In this document: positions 15,090-26,059 of the stretch, one piece after another
How positions within the stretch are numbered: the stretch's first letter is position 1
Layout: the number at the start of each line of letters is the position of its first letter
Assembly: GCA_035636095.1 (NCBI GenBank)
Contig: DASPZU010000114.1
Location: forward strand, 1-29,954
DNA length: 29,954 nucleotides
DNA from: Gp7-AA10 sp035636095
GTDB lineage: Bacteria; Acidobacteriota; Thermoanaerobaculia; Gp7-AA8
Direction: 5' to 3'
The notes under the pieces: generated by a model
Seen by the model: the letters and a program-made list of their open reading frames with translations, nothing else
What the model was told of the DNA's origin: nothing
Databases searched by the model: none
Translations under genes and position numbers: made by a program

Positions 15090-16256
15090 ATGAAGGCCCG
15101 TGCCGCATTAAAAACCGTCGCACTGTTGGCGATTCTTGGCGTGCTCGGAGTTGCCGCATTGCTAGCCGCGCTCTGGCTCGAGCACCGCACCGACGTCACG
15201 CTGCCGGCGCCCACGGGAGCATTTGCAGTGGGCCGCGAGCTGTTCGATTGGCGTGGCGACCAGCGCGAGCTCCTTGTCTGGATCTGGTACCCGGCAACGC
15301 CAAGCGCGATGCTGGACGACTACGTCCCCCCTTCTGTGCGGCCGCCAGCTGGCGCCGCGGGGATCTTCAAGCTTCTGACGCGAGATCTCTCCAAGGTCCA
15401 CGGGCATAGTCTTCGTAATGCCGGCGTCTCTCGGCAGCAGCGATCGTACCCGGTGGTGATCATGAGATCGGGTGGTTCTGCGCCGGTGATGAACTACTCG
15501 ACGCTTGCCGAGGATCTGGCCAGTCACGGTTATGTCGTGGTGGGATTCGATGCTCCCTATCGCACCGGACTCGTGGTTTTTCCCGACGGCCGGGTGATCG
15601 CACGGACGCCGGAGAACAATCCCGAGCTCGTTTCAGGGAAAGAGTTCACCCGTCTCGCCAACAAGCTGCTGGCCGCCTGGACCGCCGACATCGCGTTCGC
15701 GCTCGACAGACTCGAGCAATTGAACGCGTCGGACGCATCGGGCAAGTTCACGGGCCGGCTCGACATGACGCGCGTGGGATTATTTGGACACTCCTTTGGC
15801 GGGGCACAGGCCGCACAGTTCTGCCACGACGATGCGAGGTGTAAGGCCGGCATCGACATTGACGGCGCGCCGATCGGCAGCGTCATTCAGTCAGGCATCG
15901 ACCGGCCGTTCATGTTCCTTCTGAGCGACCATAGAGGTGAGTCCGGTCCCGAGAGCTCGCAGATCATGGCCAACATCCAATCGATTTACGATCGTCTGCC
16001 AACCGATCGAAGGTTCCGCATGACGATCGGCGGCGCGAACCATTTCACTTTCAGCGATGACGGCGCGGTGGTGAAGAGCCGTGTCTTCCGAGGAATTCTT
16101 CGCATGCTCGGGAAGCTCAGGATCGACGGACGTCGCCAGCTCGCCGTGACGGCGTACTGTGTGCACACTTTTTTTGACGCGTACCTCGAGGGAGCGAGCG
16201 TTGCGCCGCTCGAGAATGCTCCTCGGCTTTACGCCGAGGTCAGCATTATCGAATAG
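15090..16256 (+). CDS. Exported alpha/beta hydrolase, PAF-acetylhydrolase/dienelactone-hydrolase type
   Basis: 388 residues. The N-terminal hydrophobic segment 'VALLAILGVLGVAALLAALW' (residues ~10-29) is a signal anchor, placing the enzyme in the periplasm. 'RELLVWIWYPA', the long loop with 'YPVVIMRSGGSAPVMNYSTL', and 'ASHGYVVVGFDAPY' are typical of the PAF-acetylhydrolase II-like family. The nucleophile elbow is G-H-S235-F-G-G, and H318 in 'GGANHFTFSD' is a likely catalytic His. The acid is probably in 'AGIDIDGAP' or 'FMFLLSDH'. The substrate is probably a short-chain or oxidised ester, unknown here. The 3' end contains a strong hairpin. Confidence 0.9.
   Translation: MKARAALKTVALLAILGVLGVAALLAALWLEHRTDVTLPAPTGAFAVGRELFDWRGDQRELLVWIWYPATPSAMLDDYVPPSVRPPAGAAGIFKLLTRDLSKVHGHSLRNAGVSRQQRSYPVVIMRSGGSAPVMNYSTLAEDLASHGYVVVGFDAPYRTGLVVFPDGRVIARTPENNPELVSGKEFTRLANKLLAAWTADIAFALDRLEQLNASDASGKFTGRLDMTRVGLFGHSFGGAQAAQFCHDDARCKAGIDIDGAPIGSVIQSGIDRPFMFLLSDHRGESGPESSQIMANIQSIYDRLPTDRRFRMTIGGANHFTFSDDGAVVKSRVFRGILRMLGKLRIDGRRQLAVTAYCVHTFFDAYLEGASVAPLENAPRLYAEVSIIE
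16215..16247 (+). terminator. Strong hairpin at the 3' end of the hydrolase gene
   Basis: CCTCGGC (16221-16227) pairs with GCCGAGG (16233-16239) around a 5-base loop, and AATGCT (16215-16220) extends the stem with AGCATT (16242-16247) across a two-base bulge. It lies within the last codons of the hydrolase gene, just before the convergent FG-GAP gene. No T-tract follows, so it may act as a two-way stem rather than a classical terminator. Confidence 0.4.
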
Positions 16257-16266
16257 CATCCGCATA

Positions 16267-17234
16267 TCAGGGGGAATCAACAACCACAAAGATCGAGATG
16301 TTGTTGCTATTGGCGTTGGCGGCCGCAAGGTCACTCTTGCCGTCGCCGTTGAAATCGCCGACCACGACCGCGAAAGGCTGCGAAGAGCCGTCGGTGTAGT
16401 TCACAGCGCTGGCGAACGTGCCGTTGCCGTTGCCGACCAGGATCGAGACGTCATCGGAATTCGCGTTGCCGACTGCCAGGTCACTCTTTCCGTCGCCGTT
16501 GAAGTCGCCGATAGCGACGGAACGCGGTGTGTTCCCGGCTGTGTAGGCGACTGCTGCCGCGAAGGTGCCGTTGCCATTGCCCAGCAGAATCGAGACATTG
16601 CTCGAGGCGGTCGCGTCGGCCACCGCGAGGTCGCTCTTCCCGTCGCGGTTGAAGTCGCCGATGGCAATCGAATACGGATTCGTTCCCGCGGCGTAGTTCA
16701 CCGGGCCGGCGAAGCTCAAGTCACCGTTCCCCAAAAAAATCGAGGCGTTAGCGGAACCTTGATTGGCCACCGCGAGGTCGACCTTCCCGTCGCCGTTGAA
16801 GTCGCCGGCGGCAAGTGACTGCGGATCACTCCCAGCCGGGTACGACTGCGCGAGGGTGAAGGTGCCGTCGCCGTTACCCTGCAGGATATCGAGCTCGTTG
16901 GCCTGGATCCCGGTGACCGCAAGGTCGATGAACCCGTCTCCGTTGAAGTCGGCCGCGACAATCGAGGACTGATAGTTGCCGATGAGGTAGTTCACCGGCG
17001 GGGCGAAGGTGCCGTCCCGTTTCCCAAAAGGATCGAGACACTGAAGGAATTGGAGTTGGCCACGGCGAGGTCGAGCTTTCCATCGCGGTTGAAGTCGCCG
17101 ACGGCAACCCCGCGCGGCGCCGTCCCCGCGGCGTAATTCACCGCCGCAGCGAAATTGGGGCAGGCCGCGTAAACAGGCGGCGACACGATCGCGATTGCGA
17201 TCAGGGCGAGAAACGCGTTGCGGCGCGCAGCCAT
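16267..17234 (-). pseudogene. FG-GAP/VCBS repeat exported protein, frameshifted
   Basis: Two minus-strand frames together encode one protein of ~322 residues. The first part begins at the ATG at 17234 with signal peptide 'RNAFLALIAIAIVSPPVYAA' and the first repeat ('VGDFNRDGKLDLAVANS'). At 17016-17025 the reading must move by one base to continue into the remaining repeats. Six units of ~49 residues carry the Ca-binding 'DFNGDGKxDLAV' motif with 'ILLGNGxGTF'; the last is cut short ('NNISIFVVVDSP'). Such repeats form beta-propellers on secreted or cell-surface proteins. A one-base loss in a GGGG run of the first repeat is the simplest cause (mutation or assembly error), but a GGGAAAC heptamer in the right register also allows a -1 ribosomal shift. 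It lies 131 bases downstream of the pentaheme gene and may be a surface partner. Confidence 0.75.
16300..17110 (-). repeat. Six tandem ~148-base coding repeats of the FG-GAP protein
   Basis: The conserved core CCGTCGCCGTTGAAGTCGCC and variants recurs near 16339, 16489, 16638, 16785, 16933 and 17081, a spacing of 147-151 bases. The repeats are protein-coding FG-GAP units, so this is not a CRISPR array. Confidence 0.8.
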
Positions 17235-17365
17235 ACGAACGATCTTTGTACGGTGGAAAAGCTTCCGGATTTTGGTGGGCTTTATCGTACACCGGTTCAG
17301 CCTCACTTCACGCCGTTGCGCAGCTCCCGAATGTGTGGCGCCTTGACGATGTCGGGCTCGCCCCG
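17235..17365. other. Gap between pentaheme gene and FG-GAP gene, with in-frame extension past the stop
   Basis: Bases 17303-17365 on the minus strand continue the pentaheme frame for 20 sense codons after its TGA, reading 'RGEPDIVKAPHIRELRNGVK', then a second TGA. The rest (17235-17302) is the leader of the FG-GAP gene; I see no convincing promoter or hairpin there. Confidence 0.5.
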
Positions 17366-18664
17366 TCAGATCGTCCCGCGCAACGCCTGAAGTTTCTGCG
17401 CGAAACGATTCGGGTCGTAGCGGTCGCGGTTCTGCACTTCGGCAAAGAGGGCATCGACGGCATCCGTCATCGGGCTCTTGAGCAGCGCGGGATTGTTGCG
17501 GGTGACGGCGGCGGCCAGGGTTTGCATCGCGAGCGCGATCTGTTCCGCGGAATGCACGTCGTAGCCGGCGACGGCGTCGTCCCCGCAGATGGTGCGCATC
17601 ATGGCTCGGACTTCGTCATCGCGCCATGTCATGGCGGCGATCTTCGGAGCGAGCGCGCCAATGGCACGGCGAGCACCGTCGGCTGCGCTGGCAACGCCGT
17701 TCGGATCGTTCGTGCGCGACGCACGTGCGATTTGCTGGATTGCATCGTCGAGCGCAGCGCGCGCAGACGGAGACGCGCGCTCGATGATCAGGCGCAATAC
17801 CACCCAATGCTGCGGGCTCCATGCAGGCAGCCCGGCCTGCCCCGGCCAGCCGCGCTCCTGGCGCCAGGTGCCCGACTCGAGCGCGTGGTGGCAGTTGTAG
17901 CAACTCAAGTCAGAGTACTCCGGCCACTTCTCGCCGCGCGCGTGACGGGCGAGGTTGGCCAGCGAGTCGCGGAGCGCAATCGCCTGTCCGAAGGCCCAGG
18001 CCGGAACGCCGTGCGTCTCTTTGCGGGGAGCCCAGTGTGCCGGCATGGTCTCAGTGTAGTTGTCGAGCTCGAACGCCAGCATCGGATGCCCCGAGGCAAT
18101 CAGCTCGTGATCGACGCCTTTGTCCTTGTTGCCGAGGTGACAGCCAAGACAGGTCGTGGCGCGAGTGGGAATGTCGCGCAGATCGGTCATTCCGCGCGCC
18201 ACCGATTGTTCGTGTGTCCAGCCGGCCTCGGTGTGCTCGGCGCGCCACCCGCTCGCGGGCCCGTGGCACGCCTCGCACTGCACGCCGTCCTCGATCTCGA
18301 CGCGGCCGGAGACCAGCGCCTTCGCGACGTTCATGGAGTGGCAGTCGAGGCACATCGTCTCCTCGTACGCCTTCCTCTTGAGTCGCATGTTGCGCACGAT
18401 GCGCGCGGAGCGGTCGTTGAAGAGAACGTTGTAGCTTTCGGGATGCCAATCGCGGTTGAGCCAGGTGTAGTACTCGTTCTGCAGGATTCGCGACTCCTTC
18501 AGCGGACGGGTGCTGCCATGGCAGCCCGAGCTGACGCACGAAGCCACGCCGATGTAGTGGCCCGGTTTCGAGACCGGCGCGGCGGGCGCCGGAGCCGGCT
18601 GCTGCGCAGCCGCGATCGTGGCAACAGCGGCCGTGGCAATAGCGAACACCATTCCTCGTTTCAT
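17366..18664 (-). CDS. Pentaheme c-type cytochrome, periplasmic/exported
   Basis: 432 residues. The ATG at 18664 is preferred over a GTG three codons upstream because GGAAGG precedes it at 8 bases. Signal peptide 'GMVFAIATAAVATIAAA', then a short Ala/Pro linker. Five heme sites: C43-x4-C-H ('CVSSGCHG', an expanded motif), C105-LDCH, C130-EACH, C172-LGCH and C255-YNCH. The block 'STRPLKESRILQNEYYTWLN' after heme 1 resembles cytochrome c554/octaheme-type proteins, in which additional His residues (e.g. 'DWHPESY', 'ASGHPML') serve as distal ligands. The C-terminal ~170 residues are heme-free and helical. It starts 5 bases after the decaheme-LVIVD gene and probably shuttles electrons to or from it. 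The reading frame stays open for 20 codons past the TGA. Confidence 0.92.
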   Translation of the reverse strand: MKRGMVFAIATAAVATIAAAQQPAPAPAAPVSKPGHYIGVASCVSSGCHGSTRPLKESRILQNEYYTWLNRDWHPESYNVLFNDRSARIVRNMRLKRKAYEETMCLDCHSMNVAKALVSGRVEIEDGVQCEACHGPASGWRAEHTEAGWTHEQSVARGMTDLRDIPTRATTCLGCHLGNKDKGVDHELIASGHPMLAFELDNYTETMPAHWAPRKETHGVPAWAFGQAIALRDSLANLARHARGEKWPEYSDLSCYNCHHALESGTWRQERGWPGQAGLPAWSPQHWVVLRLIIERASPSARAALDDAIQQIARASRTNDPNGVASAADGARRAIGALAPKIAAMTWRDDEVRAMMRTICGDDAVAGYDVHSAEQIALAMQTLAAAVTRNNPALLKSPMTDAVDALFAEVQNRDRYDPNRFAQKLQALRGTI

Positions 18665-18669
18665 CGTCG

Positions 18670-22275
<3,606 letters not shown>

Positions 22276-22277
22276 GA

Positions 22278-24248
22278 TCAGAACGTAAGGATCAAATTCG
22301 TGAAGACGTGATAGAGCGTGTGTCCGTCTTCATAGATGTCATCAAAGCCACGCCCGGGCAGGAATGCCGCCGCGCCACCGACGACGATGACGTTGTTGTT
22401 GAGGAACGGGCGGTACCGGACTCCGAGGCTCAAGTCTTCGCCGAGTTGGCGATGGATTCCGCCCTGGAAGAGCATCGCCTCGATCGGCCGCGTGGTGTCG
22501 AGGCGGATGTAGTTTGCGGTGAAGAGCGCCTTCCACCGCGGTGTGACGTCGATGTCGAGCCCGGCGGTGACGAGCTGGACGCCGGGATTCACGAAGTTGG
22601 GCTGCCCTTCGTCTTTGCTGCTTCGAAGATCGGGCAGCAGGCTGCCGCGCTCGACGAGAGAGACGCCGCTGCCGGCGAGCTTGATCCCCAGACGGTTGAA
22701 GTAGCTGAAGCCGCCGCCGGCGAATGCGGAGCTGTCGAAGATGGAGTCGAAGCCGCTGGCGTTGCGATCGCGCGGACTGCCATCTCCGCTCGCGTAGAAA
22801 AATCCCAGGCGCGGGCGCAACCAGTCGTGGTCGTAGGAGACTTCGAGCGCCGCCATGCCCGCGCCGATGCGCACGGAGTCGCGCTTCTTCAGATCAGGAT
22901 CAGGACCGGCGATCGGATTGAGCGAGTCGCGGCCGGCGACGTAGTAGATGGCGTGATCGACATTGATCCGGCCGAAGTGACCGAGTCCCGCGGCGCCGAT
23001 GTACGTGGCGTTGATGGAGTGCGGCGTGAACACGCCGATCGGCGCAGGGCGCACCAGAATCCCGTTGCGGTCGTACTTGAAGCTCTTGCCATCGCGCAGT
23101 TGGTGGATGCTGAATTCTTCGGTGAAGCCTTGGCGGAGAAAGTCCTGCCAGTAGAAGTTGGCGACGGCGACCTGCTGTCCGCGCCATTGGTCGATGATAT
23201 TCAGCCCGCTGTTAGTGTCTTTCTCGCGCCGGTCGAAGATGGCCAGGTTGTATTGGAAACGATTGGAGGCGTAGTTGCCGAACAGGCGCACGCCGGTGTT
23301 GGTGTCGCTGAAGATGAAGCCGCGGAAGTCGCTCGAGAACGGCTGTGAGCCGATGCGGATGGAGAGGAAATCGTAGTTGGGCGAGAGGTCGCGCAGCTTC
23401 CGCTCATAGAAGATCTCCTGCAGTGAGAACTGCCTCTCCGTGCGCCGCGAACCGAGGCGGACGTCGGGCTTGACGATCGCGTTTTCCTCGACTCTCAGGT
23501 AGTTGAGATTGGCGATGAGGGTCGCCTTCAGGCGGTGCTCGACCGGCTTGAACGCCGTGTCGCCTTTGAAAAGCTCGAATGATAAATCGACGTTCTGGTT
23601 AAAGACGCTCTGATTGTCGTTGCCGAAAAATTGGATGCCTGCCGGCCGGACGGTGCTCACGCCCGACGGTGTCGGCACGGTCCGCGACTCGACCAGCGTG
23701 TCGGAAATTCCGGTGAATACGAAGAAAAGATCATTCCCGCGAATCGGGTAGTCGCCTTTGAGAACGTTCTTGTTGTACGGGTCGAGCATTCCGCGCGATC
23801 GCTCGTTCAACTCGTACCGCGGCGGCACGATGCGCCAGCGATCGGTCATCTCCAGAAAGTTTTCGGGATGCAACTCCGGTGTCGCATAGACAGGCGGCGG
23901 CTCCCAGGGGAACTGGCGCGGCAGATTGCCGGGAAGCTGCACGCGGAGGATCTGCGTGGCGGTGTCGCTCCCGATCGATGCTGTGAGCGTGTACGTCCCG
24001 GTGGGAAGCGGCGCGCTCCAGGTCAGTTGCCATGCGCCGCCGGGGAGCACCGTCGTCGCGGCGTTGCCCTTCGACTCGATCGAGACCGCGACGCTCGCGC
24101 CAGGCGTGGCATCGGTCGTTCCGGAGATCACGAACGGAATCGCGTCGGTGATCAACGGCTGATTGTTGTTGATGGTGATGCTGGCAAAGAGTGGCGCCGC
24201 GAAAAATGCGATCGCAACGGTCAATCGACGCGGCAGCCTCACTCGCAC
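22278..24248 (-). CDS. Outer-membrane beta-barrel protein with N-terminal Ig-like domain (putative porin of an electron conduit)
   Basis: 656 residues from the GTG at 24248, chosen because GGAGG lies six bases upstream; it overlaps the stop of the preceding gene by 10 bases. Signal peptide 'RRLTVAIAFFAAPLFA', then a ~75-residue Ig-like domain ('PFVISGTTDATPGASVAVSI', 'GAWQLTWSAPLPTGTYTLTA'). The rest is a beta-barrel pattern of alternating aromatic/hydrophobic strands ('FGNYASNRFQYNLAIFDRR', 'RLGFFYASGDGSP') and ends in '...VFTNLILTF', the C-terminal Phe signature recognised by BAM. There are no C-x-x-C-H sites. Placed between multiheme genes, it most likely forms the outer-membrane sheath for a cytochrome, like MtrB or PioB, though the sequence is not obviously MtrB. 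The barrel call is good, the conduit role inferred. Confidence 0.85.
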   Translation of the reverse strand: MRVRLPRRLTVAIAFFAAPLFASITINNNQPLITDAIPFVISGTTDATPGASVAVSIESKGNAATTVLPGGAWQLTWSAPLPTGTYTLTASIGSDTATQILRVQLPGNLPRQFPWEPPPVYATPELHPENFLEMTDRWRIVPPRYELNERSRGMLDPYNKNVLKGDYPIRGNDLFFVFTGISDTLVESRTVPTPSGVSTVRPAGIQFFGNDNQSVFNQNVDLSFELFKGDTAFKPVEHRLKATLIANLNYLRVEENAIVKPDVRLGSRRTERQFSLQEIFYERKLRDLSPNYDFLSIRIGSQPFSSDFRGFIFSDTNTGVRLFGNYASNRFQYNLAIFDRREKDTNSGLNIIDQWRGQQVAVANFYWQDFLRQGFTEEFSIHQLRDGKSFKYDRNGILVRPAPIGVFTPHSINATYIGAAGLGHFGRINVDHAIYYVAGRDSLNPIAGPDPDLKKRDSVRIGAGMAALEVSYDHDWLRPRLGFFYASGDGSPRDRNASGFDSIFDSSAFAGGGFSYFNRLGIKLAGSGVSLVERGSLLPDLRSSKDEGQPNFVNPGVQLVTAGLDIDVTPRWKALFTANYIRLDTTRPIEAMLFQGGIHRQLGEDLSLGVRYRPFLNNNVIVVGGAAAFLPGRGFDDIYEDGHTLYHVFTNLILTF

Positions 24249-26059
24249 GCCTTGCCTCCGCACTCAGTCACGCCTTCCGGTTGGCGCGGGAACTTGAACA
24301 TCGGCAAGCGAACCTTGTTCACGGTGACGCGGTCCGCCCAGATGCTCTTGTCGGGAAGAAAGTTCCGCGGACTCGTTTCTTCCGGCAAACCGCCGGCGGC
24401 GAGATACGTGACGTAGTCGTCCTGTTCCACACCGTCCCCGCTGATGCCCAGGCCGCCGGCAAGCGAGCCGTTGACGTACAGCGGCGTGGCGCCGGGAAAA
24501 AAGACGATGCCGTTCTGATTCGGTTTGAGTGGATTCAGCGATTGCGAGCCCTGGGAGCAGGCAGTGGCGCGGTCATTCTGGAAAAGCGCGTAGAAGGGTC
24601 CGACGCCGACCTTGAACGCATTCGAGTCGATCCCGGGAGGATAGAACGGCTGCGCTCCGAACCCGATGGTGCGATTGGTGATCGCCGTGCCGGCAGGGAT
24701 GCCCGGAAGGTCGCCAGCGTGCTGGCTGAAGTAAACGACGTTGCGCGCTTTCGCCACGGCGACGTCGATGGAAAAAACGGTGGCGTCGGGCATGCGGTAG
24801 AGCGCCAGGATCGAGCCGTCGAGATCAGTGACCGCGATGACCATGCGCGCGTAGCTGTTCAGCGGGAGTCGGATGATGCCTCGCGTTCGCTTCGCCGCAT
24901 TGATGGCGCGCTGAACGATCAGGCCCGCATCCGCCGACGAGAGCGAGCCGCCGCCCGGCCCGACCAGGTATTCGTTGTCCGCACACCCGCCGGCGCGCGG
25001 AACAGCCGCGTAGCTGCCCGCCGCAGAACCGGGCGTCGTACCCGCCGGCTGCTCGAGTCCGATCGGCAATCCGCTGCTGTTGAAACGAAGCTTCTGATCG
25101 GGCCCCAGGAAAGGAAGACGAATGCCGTCGATGAATACGTTCCCGGGATCCGGCAGCGGATAGGACGGCAGCGGAGCGATGCCCGTGCCGGGCGAGGCGA
25201 AGGCGCCGCTGACCGCCGCGAACTCCGCGAGCTGCGGATCGCCAGCGATTCCCACGACACCGATACCGCCGACGAGCTTCCCATTGGTCACGATCCCGTC
25301 GTTGATGCGATCCAGTCCCGGCGGGACGATGCGATAGAGCGGAATGCCGCCGGCGTTCACGTTGCGGTTGCCGGGCTCCTGTGGAAAAGGGCCGTCGTCG
25401 GGTTGCTGCTTTCCCGTGACGATGCCGGGACCGCAGCCGGAACGATCGGAGGGGTTGCACGGCAATCCGTTCGTTGACTTCGCCGGCGGAACGTCCTTAG
25501 TCGGGTTGAAGACGGTATTGAGATCGCAGCCGCGGTTGGTGTTCTCGATTCCGTAGAGCGCTGCGTTCGGAGCGTTGACCACGCCGGGGGGGAAGTGGAC
25601 TCCGCTGATGAAGCGCACAGTGCGCGATGAGAGAGGCGCCATGTTGTGGCTGAAGAACGCCGCGGTCCGCGCGACGCCGACGGCCTGGTCGTCGTTCTCG
25701 TTGCTCGCTCCCGGCTGGCGGAATACGGCCAGCACGCGTCCGGCCCGGTCGACCACGGCGATGGTCGCGGTCGCGGAGCTCAGCGCCGAGGCCGCGCCGT
25801 GAATGATGGCATCAACCTCGGCGGCGCTCAGCGGCCCGAAAACCTGCGCCGCGGTGACGCCCCCGTCGCCAATCGAGCCCTCGCTGCAGGGCGGCCCGGC
25901 CGCAGGAACCGGCGGCGACGCCAAACGGCGCCGCGTAGCAGCGTTTGCCGGGAGATAGCCGCCGAGAATGATCGCCGCGGCGGCGATGCAGAGAACTGAA
26001 CGGCGCGTCTTGCGCCAGCAGCCCTTCCGTTCAGATCTGATAGATAAAGGCGGCCACAT
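24239..26059 (-). CDS. Exported protein with two GlcG/HbpS-like domains
   Basis: 606 residues from the ATG at 26059, overlapping the preceding gene by 29 bases. The N-terminus 'KTRRSVLCIAAAAIILGG' is a signal peptide with a twin-Arg that could use Tat. Two GlcG/HbpS-family (PF03928-type) domains: ~78-285 ('TATIAVVDRAGRVLAVFRQP', 'GVARTAAFFS', 'GGIGVVGIAG') and ~375-558 ('MVIAVTDLDGSILALYRMPD', 'AVAKARNVVYFSQ', 'GGLGISGDGVEQDDYVTYLA'). Each holds long insertions rich in Pro/Gly. HbpS binds heme and iron in Streptomyces and modulates a sensor kinase under redox stress. In this operon it may sense or hold heme, or bind a small electron donor. There is no C-x-x-C-H, and the C-terminus has a C-x4-C ('ECGGKACE'). 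The fold assignment is fairly secure; the role is inference. Confidence 0.82.
   Translation of the reverse strand: MWPPLSIRSERKGCWRKTRRSVLCIAAAAIILGGYLPANAATRRRLASPPVPAAGPPCSEGSIGDGGVTAAQVFGPLSAAEVDAIIHGAASALSSATATIAVVDRAGRVLAVFRQPGASNENDDQAVGVARTAAFFSHNMAPLSSRTVRFISGVHFPPGVVNAPNAALYGIENTNRGCDLNTVFNPTKDVPPAKSTNGLPCNPSDRSGCGPGIVTGKQQPDDGPFPQEPGNRNVNAGGIPLYRIVPPGLDRINDGIVTNGKLVGGIGVVGIAGDPQLAEFAAVSGAFASPGTGIAPLPSYPLPDPGNVFIDGIRLPFLGPDQKLRFNSSGLPIGLEQPAGTTPGSAAGSYAAVPRAGGCADNEYLVGPGGGSLSSADAGLIVQRAINAAKRTRGIIRLPLNSYARMVIAVTDLDGSILALYRMPDATVFSIDVAVAKARNVVYFSQHAGDLPGIPAGTAITNRTIGFGAQPFYPPGIDSNAFKVGVGPFYALFQNDRATACSQGSQSLNPLKPNQNGIVFFPGATPLYVNGSLAGGLGISGDGVEQDDYVTYLAAGGLPEETSPRNFLPDKSIWADRVTVNKVRLPMFKFPRQPEGVTECGGKACE

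Noticed and set aside
16300..17110. Regular ~148-base repeats as a possible CRISPR or satellite array
   Set aside because: Spacing and sequence are explained by FG-GAP coding repeats; no short identical repeats with unique spacers and no cas genes.
17366..17368. Selenocysteine at the TGA of the pentaheme gene
   Set aside because: No clear hairpin of the bacterial SECIS type follows and the position is at a protein end, not an active site.
24191..25477. 428-codon plus-strand open frame
   Set aside because: Antisense to the GlcG/HbpS-like gene; no signal or domain.
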